64,000 nucleotides of DNA from Granulicella sp. L56 (GTDB lineage: Bacteria; Acidobacteriota; Terriglobia; Terriglobales; Acidobacteriaceae), in assembly GCF_009765835.1 (NCBI RefSeq), contig NZ_LMUS01000006.1:682001-746000 (forward strand), in the 5' to 3' direction. Positions 1-7,336 of the stretch are shown here, piece by piece. The position numbers were made by a program, and so were the translations under genes. Under the pieces are notes generated by a model, which saw nothing but the letters and a program-made list of their open reading frames with translations, was not told where the DNA came from and searched no databases. How positions within the stretch are numbered: position 1 is the stretch's first letter; the number at the start of each line of letters is the position of its first letter.

Positions 1-1062
1 ATCGATGGCCTTCGCCTTCTCTTTCGCAGTACCTCCATCTTCGGCCGCCTCGTCTGCAAGCAGGGCTGCGTCACTTTTCGCCGCTGGCAGCTTGCGCGCA
101 ATCAAGGCAACTCCCACCGCCATCAGCACGAAAGATAACTTTGGCAATCCTGGAATGAGGGCCAAGGCAAGCAGCACGCCACAGGCAATCCAGAGCGTAT
201 TTCTCCCGCGTAACAACTGCGTTCCGAGCTCTGTGTCCAGTGACCCCGACGAAGACGCTCGCGTCAATACGATACCGCCTGCAATCGACACCAGCAGGCT
301 CGGAATCATCGTCACCAGGCCGTCGCCGACGGTAAGGATCGTATAGGTCTTGACTGCAGTTGATAGATCGGCGCCCTGCTGCAGCACTCCGATCAGCAGT
401 CCTGCGATAATGTTGATCGCCGTAATCAAGATGGTGGCCATGGAATCTCGCTGATTGAACCTCGCGGCACCATCCATCGCTCCGTAAAACTCGGCTTCGC
501 GCGCAATCGCCTGCCGACGCTTCCTGGCGCCCTGTTCGTCGATCAGCCCTGCGTTCATGTCCGCGTCGATCGCCATCTGCTTGCCCGGCAGCGCATCCAG
601 CGTGAAACGGGCCGTGACCTCGGCTGTTCGCACCGCGCCATGGCTGACGACGAGAAACTGGATCGCAATGAGAGCGAGGAACAACACGAATCCCACGACA
701 TAATTGCCGCCAACGACAAACTGTCCAAAAGCTTCAATCACAGAGCCGGCAGCATGTGTTCCCTCATGTCCATGCAACAGAATCCTTCGACTGGACGCGA
801 GATTCAAAGACAGTCGAAACATTGTCAGTAACAGCAGCAGTGTAGGAAACACAGAAAAGTCCACTGCGCGTCGTATCTGTACCGCCGTCAAAAACACAAT
901 CACCGATGCCGTGATCGATGCTGCCAGCAATAGATCCAGCACAAAACTCGGCACTGGAATCAGCATGACGAACACCATGCTGATGGCTGCTACAGGCAGC
1001 AGCAGCGGCCGCATCTTTGAGGCCTCCCATGTACCACTCTTCTTCACCAAGCCTTCACTCAC
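1..1062 (-). CDS. flhA: Flagellar biosynthesis protein FlhA (N-terminal part, runs off the left edge)
   Basis: FlhA is the large export-gate subunit of the flagellar type III secretion apparatus in the inner membrane. The 354 codons present are open to the window edge. They encode the hydrophobic N-terminal half, beginning MRPLLLPVAAISMVFVML after a short leader. It includes the family signature around TMFRLSLNLASSR and the conserved cytoplasmic loop with DALPGKQMAIDADMNAG. The full protein is usually near 690 residues, so the cytoplasmic C-terminal domain is missing only because of the window boundary. I chose the GTG whose last two bases lie in the flhB stop codon, giving translational coupling. 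An in-frame ATG 16 codons later is an alternative start. It is the last visible gene of the flagellar operon. Confidence 0.95.
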   Translation of the reverse strand, partial: MSEGLVKKSGTWEASKMRPLLLPVAAISMVFVMLIPVPSFVLDLLLAASITASVIVFLTAVQIRRAVDFSVFPTLLLLLTMFRLSLNLASSRRILLHGHEGTHAAGSVIEAFGQFVVGGNYVVGFVLFLALIAIQFLVVSHGAVRTAEVTARFTLDALPGKQMAIDADMNAGLIDEQGARKRRQAIAREAEFYGAMDGAARFNQRDSMATILITAINIIAGLLIGVLQQGADLSTAVKTYTILTVGDGLVTMIPSLLVSIAGGIVLTRASSSGSLDTELGTQLLRGRNTLWIACGVLLALALIPGLPKLSFVLMAVGVALIARKLPAAKSDAALLADEAAEDGGTAKEKAKAID

Positions 1063-2204
1063 ATCCCACCTCCATAGCCGCGCAATCCAATTAATCCAGA
1101 CGGCACAGGACGCTCTGTAACCTGCTGTGCCTGCTGCTTCTGACGTTCGCGTCTTAGCCGCTCTTCTACTTTTTGGCGATACAGATACGCCAGAATTCCT
1201 GCTACCGCCGCATACAACTCAAATGGAATCGACTGCCCAGGCTCGACCGCTCGATAAAGACTTCGCGCCAACGGCGGATTTTCAACGATAGGAATGCCTG
1301 CCCAGCGGGCCTCTTCGCGAATCTCCGCCGCGAGTAAGTCTCGCCCCTTCGCCAATACGATGGGTGCCTGCATCGTCTCGAAGCTGAACTCCAGTGCGAC
1401 TGCATAATGCGTTGGATTGGTGATGACGACGCTTGCACGAGATATGTCAGCTTTGACTTTGCGCTTGCGCATCGCCCTTTGTATCTGCCTCACCCTCCCC
1501 TTGACCTGCGGGTTCCCCATAGCGTCCTTCATCTCTTCACGCACTTCCTGTTTGCTCATCTTGAGCCGCTCGTTCCAACTTCTCCACTCGATCGCATAAT
1601 CCAACGCCGACCAGGCAAGCGTTATCCATGCCGCGTCCAGCGCCAGGCCATACGCTGTTGAGAAGGTCGTGGACAACCGCACCAGACTCATCACCGGCAT
1701 CGGCAACATCAATGTCTTCAGTGCGCCCCAGCCAAGCACCACCATTGCAGCGGCTGGAACCAACGACTTCATGACCCGCGTCGCAGACTGCAGGCTGAAC
1801 AAATGTCCAAGGTTTGTAATTGGATTGAGTTTTCCGAACTGAGGCTCAATAGCGTTCGGATGGATCTCAACACCGCCGACCTGGGCCACTCCCGCGATCA
1901 GTGTTCCGGTAAAACTAGCAGCCAGCACCAGCCCCACGGGCAACAGAGCAGGCTCAAGCATCTGCCGAATGGCCTCATTCCATCGCTGCTCTCCATTTAC
2001 CTCACCGACAGCCGCAGAGCGCACGCTTTCCGCATACACCTTGCCCCAGCCTGATACGAATCCGTGCGCCGTTGCCCCTAACATAAGCACGCCGCCAAGC
2101 ATTGCAATCGCAGAAAGAAGCTCGCGGCTGCGAACGCTGTCTCCTCTTTCTTTCGCCTTCTTCTTTCGTTGAGGCGTGGCTTGCTCTGTTCCTTTTTCGC
2201 TCAT
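1059..2204 (-). CDS. flhB: Flagellar biosynthesis protein FlhB
   Basis: Export-gate protein that switches substrate specificity from rod/hook to filament by autocleavage. The 381 residues fit the family. The charged start MSEKGTEQATPQRKKKAKER is followed by four hydrophobic segments. The cytoplasmic domain contains the autocleavage motif NPTH (in VVITNPTHYAVAL), where cleavage occurs between Asn and Pro. The start ATG overlaps the fliR stop (ATGA) and the stop overlaps the flhA start, so the three genes are translationally coupled. The C-terminus is a basic, Gln-rich tail. I am very confident of the identity. Confidence 0.97.
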   Translation of the reverse strand: MSEKGTEQATPQRKKKAKERGDSVRSRELLSAIAMLGGVLMLGATAHGFVSGWGKVYAESVRSAAVGEVNGEQRWNEAIRQMLEPALLPVGLVLAASFTGTLIAGVAQVGGVEIHPNAIEPQFGKLNPITNLGHLFSLQSATRVMKSLVPAAAMVVLGWGALKTLMLPMPVMSLVRLSTTFSTAYGLALDAAWITLAWSALDYAIEWRSWNERLKMSKQEVREEMKDAMGNPQVKGRVRQIQRAMRKRKVKADISRASVVITNPTHYAVALEFSFETMQAPIVLAKGRDLLAAEIREEARWAGIPIVENPPLARSLYRAVEPGQSIPFELYAAVAGILAYLYRQKVEERLRRERQKQQAQQVTERPVPSGLIGLRGYGGGM

Positions 2205-2983
2205 AGCGCGGTCATCAACCTTCCTGCCGCATCAAGCAATCCCACGAAGTGATGCTCAATCCATCCCGGCCATACGGCCAGGCTCCCGATCAACACGGCA
2301 TACGAGACCATCGTCTTCAGCGGAATGCTCATCACCATCGCCGGAAGCTGAGGTGACAGCCGACCGACGAGCGAAATTGTCATCTCGACAGCAAGCGAAG
2401 CTGCAATGACCGGCGCTGCCAGTTGCAACCCGGCCAGGAAGATTCCACCGGCCATCATTGCTAATGCCTCACCAGTCTTCGCCTCGATCACTGCCTGCCC
2501 TACCGGTACCGTGCGAAAGCTTCGCACCACCGCCGCCAGCAAACTTCGGTCTAGGCCTGCACCAATGATCACGAGTATTCCGAGCCAACTAAGCATCTGC
2601 CCCAGGACAGGTGTTTCGATCATCGAGTTGGGGTCCATCAGGTTGACCAGTGAAAAGCTAAACTGCATTCCCAACAGCATTCCGGCGAACATCAAAGCTT
2701 CATTCAGCAGCATCAAAGACAGGCCAAACACTAACCCAACGCCCAGCTCGCCCAATACCGAGCGAGCATCAAGCGTGGTCCTCAGGTTCGGGATTGCAGC
2801 CACGGCAGGTGTCAACAGCACCGTCATCGCAATGACAAATCCCGCCTTGATTCGCGGTGCAATTGCCGCTGAGGAAAACAATGGGGCAAATACCATTGAT
2901 CCACTGAGCCGGATCATTACTAGCACGCCCACCATCAGATACTGCGGCCAGTCCGCGACCAACGTACTCGTCTCAAGGTTCAT
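2201..2983 (-). CDS. fliR: Flagellar biosynthetic protein FliR
   Basis: Inner-membrane component of the FliPQR export pore. It has 260 residues, about six hydrophobic segments, and the FliR-type N-terminus in which MIRLSGSMVFAPLFSSAAI follows the first helix. The conserved central region around GMQFSFSLVNLMDPNS is typical of FliR. The stop overlaps the flhB start by four bases. It lies between fliQ and flhB, the standard order. Identity is clear from both sequence and context. Confidence 0.95.
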   Translation of the reverse strand: MNLETSTLVADWPQYLMVGVLVMIRLSGSMVFAPLFSSAAIAPRIKAGFVIAMTVLLTPAVAAIPNLRTTLDARSVLGELGVGLVFGLSLMLLNEALMFAGMLLGMQFSFSLVNLMDPNSMIETPVLGQMLSWLGILVIIGAGLDRSLLAAVVRSFRTVPVGQAVIEAKTGEALAMMAGGIFLAGLQLAAPVIAASLAVEMTISLVGRLSPQLPAMVMSIPLKTMVSYAVLIGSLAVWPGWIEHHFVGLLDAAGRLMTAL

Positions 2984-2990
2984 GCCGCCT

Positions 2991-3260
2991 CTATCCCAAG
3001 TACCGGTGAAAGTCGCTGAACAGGCGCACCGTAAAGCTCACCATCCGATGCACCATCCACGGCAAGGTCGCCATCGTCACGATGAATACGGTCACTAACC
3101 TTGGAACGACAGTCAGCGTTTGCTCCTGCACGCTGGTCAGCGTCTGCAGAAGACTGACCACAAGACTGACCACGCATGCCGCCACCAACAGCGGCGCGCT
3201 CAACATCATCGCCTCCATCAGCACTTTTCTCATCATCTCTACAGTCTGGTCGGGTCCCAT
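2991..3260 (-). CDS. fliQ: Flagellar biosynthetic protein FliQ
   Basis: Small two-helix subunit of the FliPQR export pore. From the ATG chosen, the product is 89 residues beginning MGPDQTVEMMRKVLMEAMML, the usual FliQ length and start. Two hydrophobic hairpin helices flank the conserved TLTSVQEQTLTVVPR loop. An in-frame ATG seven codons upstream would also work, but a purine-rich AGAGAGG lies at proper spacing before the chosen one. It follows fliP after 25 bases and precedes fliR after 7. Confidence 0.95.
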   Translation of the reverse strand: MGPDQTVEMMRKVLMEAMMLSAPLLVAACVVSLVVSLLQTLTSVQEQTLTVVPRLVTVFIVTMATLPWMVHRMVSFTVRLFSDFHRYLG

Positions 3261-3285
3261 CGCTGCCTCTCTTAAAATCAAACCT

Positions 3286-4179
3286 TCAGAAACTTTTGAT
3301 CAACTGATGGGCAAGCAGGTTCCACCCATCCACCATCACAAAGAGCAGAATTTTTAGTGGCGTCGATATCACCACAGGCGGCAACTGCATCATGCCTACG
3401 GACGTCGTGACACTTGCTACCACCAGGTCTACGAGAAGGAACGGAAGAAACAGCACCGCCCCAATCTGAAATCCGGCTTTTAGCTCGCTGAGAATATAAG
3501 CTGGAATTATTACCTGAATAGGAAGGTCCGCTCGTGACTGGGGTCGAGTCCCTATCCCCGCGGCTGCGAAGACTTCCAGATCTTTCTCGCGCGCATACCT
3601 CAGCATGTATTCCTTTACAGGGACAAGACCGCGATCCATGGCCTCCATGCCTGAGATCGCTCCTGCCTGATAAGGAACTACCGCTACTTGTTCTACCTTC
3701 AGCAAAACCGGCTGCATCAGAAACCAGGTCATCATCAACGCCAAGCCCATCAAAATCTGGTTTGATGGCGCGGTCTGCGTTCCTAATGCCTGCCGCAGAA
3801 AATGAAAGACAACCAGCAGGCGCACCATCGGTGTGATCGATAAAAGAATTGCGGGCAGCAGTGTCAAAAGAGTGAGCCCTAAAACAATCGACCACGGCAC
3901 ACTTCTGTTTGCTTCGATGACCTTCGCGATTGAATCGCTGTTGTTGCCGGATCCCGATTGTTTGTCAGTCCCACTGGCCCTTGTGGCAGCAGGAGTGATG
4001 CTGGCCTTGTGCGCGGCCTTCGTCGGCTTTGGCATATGCTTCACCCAGAACGATTCCGGGGCCACAAATATTCCGGCCATTGGGACTGCGTTGACTCGTT
4101 GCGCATGCAGCACCGGCGAGAACATGCTGAGTATCGCTAATAACAATCCACACCAGTAGAGTCCGCGTGCTAAAGGCAT
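3286..4179 (-). CDS. fliP: Flagellar biosynthetic protein FliP
   Basis: Pore subunit of the flagellar export gate. The 297 residues begin with a cleavable signal peptide (hydrophobic core after MPLARGLYWCG, ending VLHAQ), as is usual for FliP. A long polar linker rich in Ala, Lys and Ser follows, to about residue 90. The FliP domain then has motifs such as LTLLTLLPAILLSITPMVRL and FHFLRQALGTQ, the loop GLVPVKEYMLRYAREKDL, and the C-terminal helices LPFLLVDLVVASVTTSVGMM. The polar linker is longer than in enteric FliP. The start overlaps the end of fliO by ten bases. Confidence 0.96.
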   Translation of the reverse strand: MPLARGLYWCGLLLAILSMFSPVLHAQRVNAVPMAGIFVAPESFWVKHMPKPTKAAHKASITPAATRASGTDKQSGSGNNSDSIAKVIEANRSVPWSIVLGLTLLTLLPAILLSITPMVRLLVVFHFLRQALGTQTAPSNQILMGLALMMTWFLMQPVLLKVEQVAVVPYQAGAISGMEAMDRGLVPVKEYMLRYAREKDLEVFAAAGIGTRPQSRADLPIQVIIPAYILSELKAGFQIGAVLFLPFLLVDLVVASVTTSVGMMQLPPVVISTPLKILLFVMVDGWNLLAHQLIKSF

Positions 4180-4478
4180 AAACCATCCATCCCCTTCGCC
4201 GCGATGCTCTGTGAAGTTCCGCCCTGAACCCGCACAATAGACTCAATACTTTCCGCGCTCCCTCCCACCAGAAAGAGTTCTCCCGCGCAACTCACCAACA
4301 TCAAATTTCGTCTCCCGCCCAGCGGCAGCGTCTCGAGCAACCGCATTTGCTTAATGGCAGCTTGGCGTTTAGCCCCTGCTTCTCCCAGGCGACCAAGCAG
4401 CCATCCGGCAAGACCGCCTGGATGGGCTGATGTCTTTGTTCCACTCACTCGCACCGCACCTCGCAGAGAATGCATCAT
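4170..4478 (-). CDS. fliO: FliO-like flagellar biosynthesis protein (short, no membrane helix)
   Basis: FliO assists assembly of the FliPQR pore. This 102-residue product has the FliO cytoplasmic core: IKQMRLLETLPLGGRRNLML followed by VSCAGELFLVGGSAESIESI, a pattern of short beta strands typical of the family. It sits exactly where fliO normally lies, between fliN and fliP. Canonical FliO starts with a transmembrane helix. None is visible here: the N-terminal 35 residues are polar and basic (MMHSLRGAVRVSGTKTSAHP). Two adjacent ATG codons are possible starts. The call rests on domain pattern plus position. Confidence 0.75.
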   Translation of the reverse strand: MMHSLRGAVRVSGTKTSAHPGGLAGWLLGRLGEAGAKRQAAIKQMRLLETLPLGGRRNLMLVSCAGELFLVGGSAESIESIVRVQGGTSQSIAAKGMDGLCL

Positions 4479-4529
4479 CGCTCCGTTTCCAATCTCTCAA
4501 TCGCTCGCTGTCCCAAATTCCATTTGCCC

Positions 4530-4877
4530 CTAAACAAGCCTTGTCAGCCTCAAAGCAATCTTCTGGTCGACCACTTCAAACTCCGTCCAGCCGAGTTGTA
4601 CGCCGCCTATCCTCAAAGGAACATCCTCTGTGTCCGAGAATGCGCTCTCGAATACCTGACCTTCGGACAGCCCCAAAAGGTCTTGCACTTTAAACCGAAG
4701 CAGCGGTACTTCAACTGCCATCATCAGCTCCAAGCCAGACAGCTTGGGCCACGCAGAATGCTCTTCAATTCTCGACATCCAGGGGACTGACGGATTCAAC
4801 ATAGAACCTGAGTCCTCTCCGAACGTAGCCCCGCTGCGATCTGTTATCTCTGTCCACTCCATCTCTGTCTCCATCAT
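4530..4877 (-). CDS. fliN: Flagellar switch protein FliN (SpoA domain)
   Basis: C-ring protein of the motor switch. The 115 residues consist of a polar N-terminal third followed by one SpoA (surface presentation of antigens) domain. In it, VEVPLLRFKVQDLLGLSEGQ and LGWTEFEVVDQKIALRLTRL match the beta-strand pattern of FliN/FliM C-termini. A strong AAGGAGG lies before the start. It directly follows fliL, where fliM would be expected, so it could in principle be a FliM-derived protein. Its length and single domain favour FliN. Confidence 0.82.
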   Translation of the reverse strand: MMETEMEWTEITDRSGATFGEDSGSMLNPSVPWMSRIEEHSAWPKLSGLELMMAVEVPLLRFKVQDLLGLSEGQVFESAFSDTEDVPLRIGGVQLGWTEFEVVDQKIALRLTRLV

Positions 4878-4911
4878 TCAACTTCCTCCTTGTCGCATTC
4901 CAATACCGCTG

Positions 4912-5481
4912 CTACCGCTGCACTAGAAAATCAGTGAAGAGTATCTTCTTCACCTTGATGTCAGGGTCATGCTCATTCAAGGCCTTCAGCAGCTCGACCT
5001 TCAGATCTTCTTTTCCAGACGGCGCTAATAAGCTATCCGCCGTTTGCTGGCCAAGTACGGTCAAGGCAGTGTCACGAACTGCGGCCGTGACGTCATCGCC
5101 ACTCTTATTGTTCGTGGCCCTGGAGTCCTTCGTCGCGATAGCATCTTCAACCTGCAGAGTGATCGACAGTCTCAAATAGGTGCTTTCCCCTTGATCTGCG
5201 AGGTTCACAAGCAGTGGATCGAGCGCCAACAGATGGGTATGAGCATCCACGGCGGCCACGCTCTTCGATGCCGCATCTTTCCGCATCGACAGTCTCCCCG
5301 ACCGTGCAAGGTAATACAACGCTCCACCGAATACCATCGATGCAATAGCGCATCCGGCCAGTATCGCCAGCAACAAGTATGCAATCGAAGGCTTGGCTGA
5401 TCCAGACACAGGGGATGCAACAGGCGGCGGGGTTGGAGCGACATCAGTAACCGGAGCAGAAGTAGCCATGATGCTGAACAT
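4912..5481 (-). CDS. fliL: Flagellar basal body-associated protein FliL
   Basis: FliL is a single-pass inner-membrane protein that surrounds the stator and stabilises motor function. The 189 residues have a Pro/Ala-rich cytoplasmic start and one hydrophobic helix (SIAYLLLAILAGCAIASMVF). The periplasmic domain contains LDPLLVNLADQGESTYLRLS and the C-terminal stretch KKILFTDFLVQR, both characteristic of FliL. A second ATG four codons in (MATSAPVTD) is an alternative start, and neither has a clear ribosome binding site. A sigma-54-like element overlaps the upstream region. Confidence 0.93.
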   Translation of the reverse strand: MFSIMATSAPVTDVAPTPPPVASPVSGSAKPSIAYLLLAILAGCAIASMVFGGALYYLARSGRLSMRKDAASKSVAAVDAHTHLLALDPLLVNLADQGESTYLRLSITLQVEDAIATKDSRATNNKSGDDVTAAVRDTALTVLGQQTADSLLAPSGKEDLKVELLKALNEHDPDIKVKKILFTDFLVQR

Positions 5482-5483
5482 GA

Positions 5484-5499
5484 TGCAAGCCGATCACCA
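5484..5499 (-). promoter_or_regulatory. Possible sigma-54 promoter for fliL
   Basis: Read on the minus strand it is TGGTGATCGGCTTGCA: TGG and TTGCA, with exactly ten bases between the GG and GC dinucleotides, as in the -24/-12 consensus. The predicted start would fall only about four bases before the second fliL ATG, so the mRNA would be nearly leaderless. That is a reason for caution. Confidence 0.35.
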
Positions 5500-5544
5500 C
5501 TTCGCGGCATTCAACATTAGCTAATCTTCACGATCGATAGAGCG

Positions 5545-5582
5545 AACGGGCATGGAAACGAATATTCGATTCCATGCCCGTT
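5545..5582. terminator. 38-base near-perfect palindrome between flgE and fliL
   Basis: Two 13-base arms (AACGGGCATGGAA and its complement) flank a central CGAATATTCG that is itself palindromic, with only one mismatched pair. It lies 28 bases past the flgE stop and upstream of fliL. A long U-tract is absent on the minus strand, so it may be an mRNA-stabilising hairpin, a terminator of limited efficiency, or a protein-binding palindrome. Confidence 0.6.
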
Positions 5583-5609
5583 TGTCTGCTTCACGTCATA
5601 GGAAGATAC

Positions 5610-6842
5610 TTATCTGATCATTGCAAGCGTATCCTGGGTCACTGTGTCGAATGTAGTGACCGTCTTTGAGTTCGCTTCAAAGGCGCGCTGTGCAACGATC
5701 AAATCTGCAAATTCAGAAGAGATATCTACATTTGACAACTCCAACGCACTGTCAGTGATCGTTCCGCGAGAGCCTGTCCCCGCAACCCCGATATTCGCCT
5801 GCCCCGAAGCCGCAGTGGTCGTGTAATTATTGTTCCCAGTGACAGTCAATCCCTGATCATTTGCCACAGTAGCCACCGCGACCTGACCAACAACTTGCTT
5901 TTGGCCGTTGCTATAAGTAGCTGTGATAATTCCGCTCGAATCAACACCGAAGCCCTGGTAAACGCCACTTGTAAACCCATCCTGGTTGCTTGCGTTGCCC
6001 GCCGAGGCGCCCGTCGTCTGAGAGATTGTCGGATTGCCAGTGGCATCATCCAGGTTCCAGTTGACGCTCAAATCGCTGGCCCCGTTCGGCAGACTGGGAA
6101 AGCCGATTGCTGCCAAGGTACCGGTCGGCGAGACTAAGTTTCCGCTCGAGTCGAACGTGAGAGTTCCGGTGGTGTTCGTAGCCGTGCCCGTATAGTCTCC
6201 AGCAGGAAGCGCCACGCTGTAATCCCATGTGTTTGCTGCCGTTTTCGTGAACGATATGGTCAGTTGATGCGTTTGCCCCAGGGAATCATAGACCTGTACC
6301 GGAGGAGCAGTAAAAGAGGTTCCGACCGTCGCGCCTGCATTTAGATTCGCCGTCATCGAGAAGTTCTGGGTTGCCTTTGCCGACTCGGTCGATCCAGTCG
6401 GCAGTGTTAGCGGCGCAAGCGCGCTGCTGCCACTGATGGCCCCGTTGACAGCGTTATACCCCATCACATTTTCACCTTCCGCTGTAGTGAGGTTTCCGCT
6501 GGAGTCCAATTGAAAATCACCTGCGCGAGTCAGCGACTGTACTCCGCCCTGCTGGACAACAAAAAATCCGTCCCCGCTCAATGCCATGTCGTTGGTATCG
6601 CCTGTGGGGTTAATACTTCCCTGGAGGTAGCTTGTTGATGTGCTGGCGACCTTCGTGCCCACACCGACCTGCAGCGCATCGTTGGATCCATTCTCTCCAA
6701 TCTGTTGATAGAAGAGATCTTCGAAATTGGTCGTCTGCTTTTTGAAGGCAGTCGTGTTAAGGTTCGCCAGATTGTTTCCAATCGTGTTCAGTGCCACCGA
6801 GTCTGCACTCAAGCCGCTCAATGCAGTTGAAAATGATCCCAT
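5610..6842 (-). CDS. flgE: Flagellar hook protein FlgE
   Basis: Structural subunit of the extracellular hook. The 410 residues begin with the rod/hook N-terminal heptad region (MGSFSTALSGLSADSVALNT then IGNNLANLNTTAFKKQTTNF). They end with the matching C-terminal helix (LSNVDISSEFADLIVAQRAF then EANSKTVTTFDTVTQDTLAM). The centre is Gly/Thr/Ser-rich with few charged residues, as expected for a surface-exposed hook domain. I used the ATG preceded by AGGAG at eight bases. An upstream in-frame ATG would add five residues. Export is by the flagellar type III system, so there is no signal peptide. Confidence 0.97.
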   Translation of the reverse strand: MGSFSTALSGLSADSVALNTIGNNLANLNTTAFKKQTTNFEDLFYQQIGENGSNDALQVGVGTKVASTSTSYLQGSINPTGDTNDMALSGDGFFVVQQGGVQSLTRAGDFQLDSSGNLTTAEGENVMGYNAVNGAISGSSALAPLTLPTGSTESAKATQNFSMTANLNAGATVGTSFTAPPVQVYDSLGQTHQLTISFTKTAANTWDYSVALPAGDYTGTATNTTGTLTFDSSGNLVSPTGTLAAIGFPSLPNGASDLSVNWNLDDATGNPTISQTTGASAGNASNQDGFTSGVYQGFGVDSSGIITATYSNGQKQVVGQVAVATVANDQGLTVTGNNNYTTTAASGQANIGVAGTGSRGTITDSALELSNVDISSEFADLIVAQRAFEANSKTVTTFDTVTQDTLAMIR

Positions 6843-6933
6843 CGCCGTTCTCCTCATTCCCTTGGTTTTACTTCTGCTGTGGTTGTCCGCCAGCCCGCGC
6901 CAGTCTTCTTTGCTCTGCGTCTCGGCTTCGACT

Positions 6934-7269
6934 CTAGGTGCCGGTAGTTGAAGTAGATGCCGGTATAGGCGTTAGATCCTGATTGATCGAGATCAACTGC
7001 TGCAAGCTATTTACGCCCACCAACTGCTGGATGTAGGCATTTGGATCGGTCGGCTGCGTGGGATCCTGGTTCTTCAACTCTGTTACCAGCAGCGTCAGAA
7101 AATCGCTCGATGTAATCGTCGCCCCGTCCGAAGCCGCATCACTGGAACTGCTTGATGCAGCACTCCCTGTTGCCGCTGCGTCTTTTGCCGTGGCTTTCGG
7201 CGACAGCGCGGAAGCGACCGTAGTCGCCGCTGCCGACCCTATTCCACCGGTCAAATTTATGTCTGACAT
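6934..7269 (-). CDS. flgD: Flagellar hook capping protein FlgD, short form
   Basis: FlgD forms the scaffold cap for hook polymerisation. This 111-residue product carries the conserved N-terminal signature (SSDFLTLLVTELKNQDPTQP followed by TDPNAYIQQLVGVNSLQQLI), preceded by about 50 residues of Ala/Ser-rich sequence. It ends shortly after the signature. The Ig-like and TUDOR-like C-terminal domains of longer FlgD proteins (about 220 residues or more) are absent. It lies between fliK and flgE, the expected location. AAGGAG precedes the start at a somewhat long spacing. Confidence 0.9.
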   Translation of the reverse strand: MSDINLTGGIGSAAATTVASALSPKATAKDAAATGSAASSSSSDAASDGATITSSDFLTLLVTELKNQDPTQPTDPNAYIQQLVGVNSLQQLISINQDLTPIPASTSTTGT

Positions 7270-7336
7270 AGTATCTCTACTCTCCTTAATTCAATTAGTT
7301 GTTGGCTCACTTTATGTCTGCATTCCATCCATCTCT

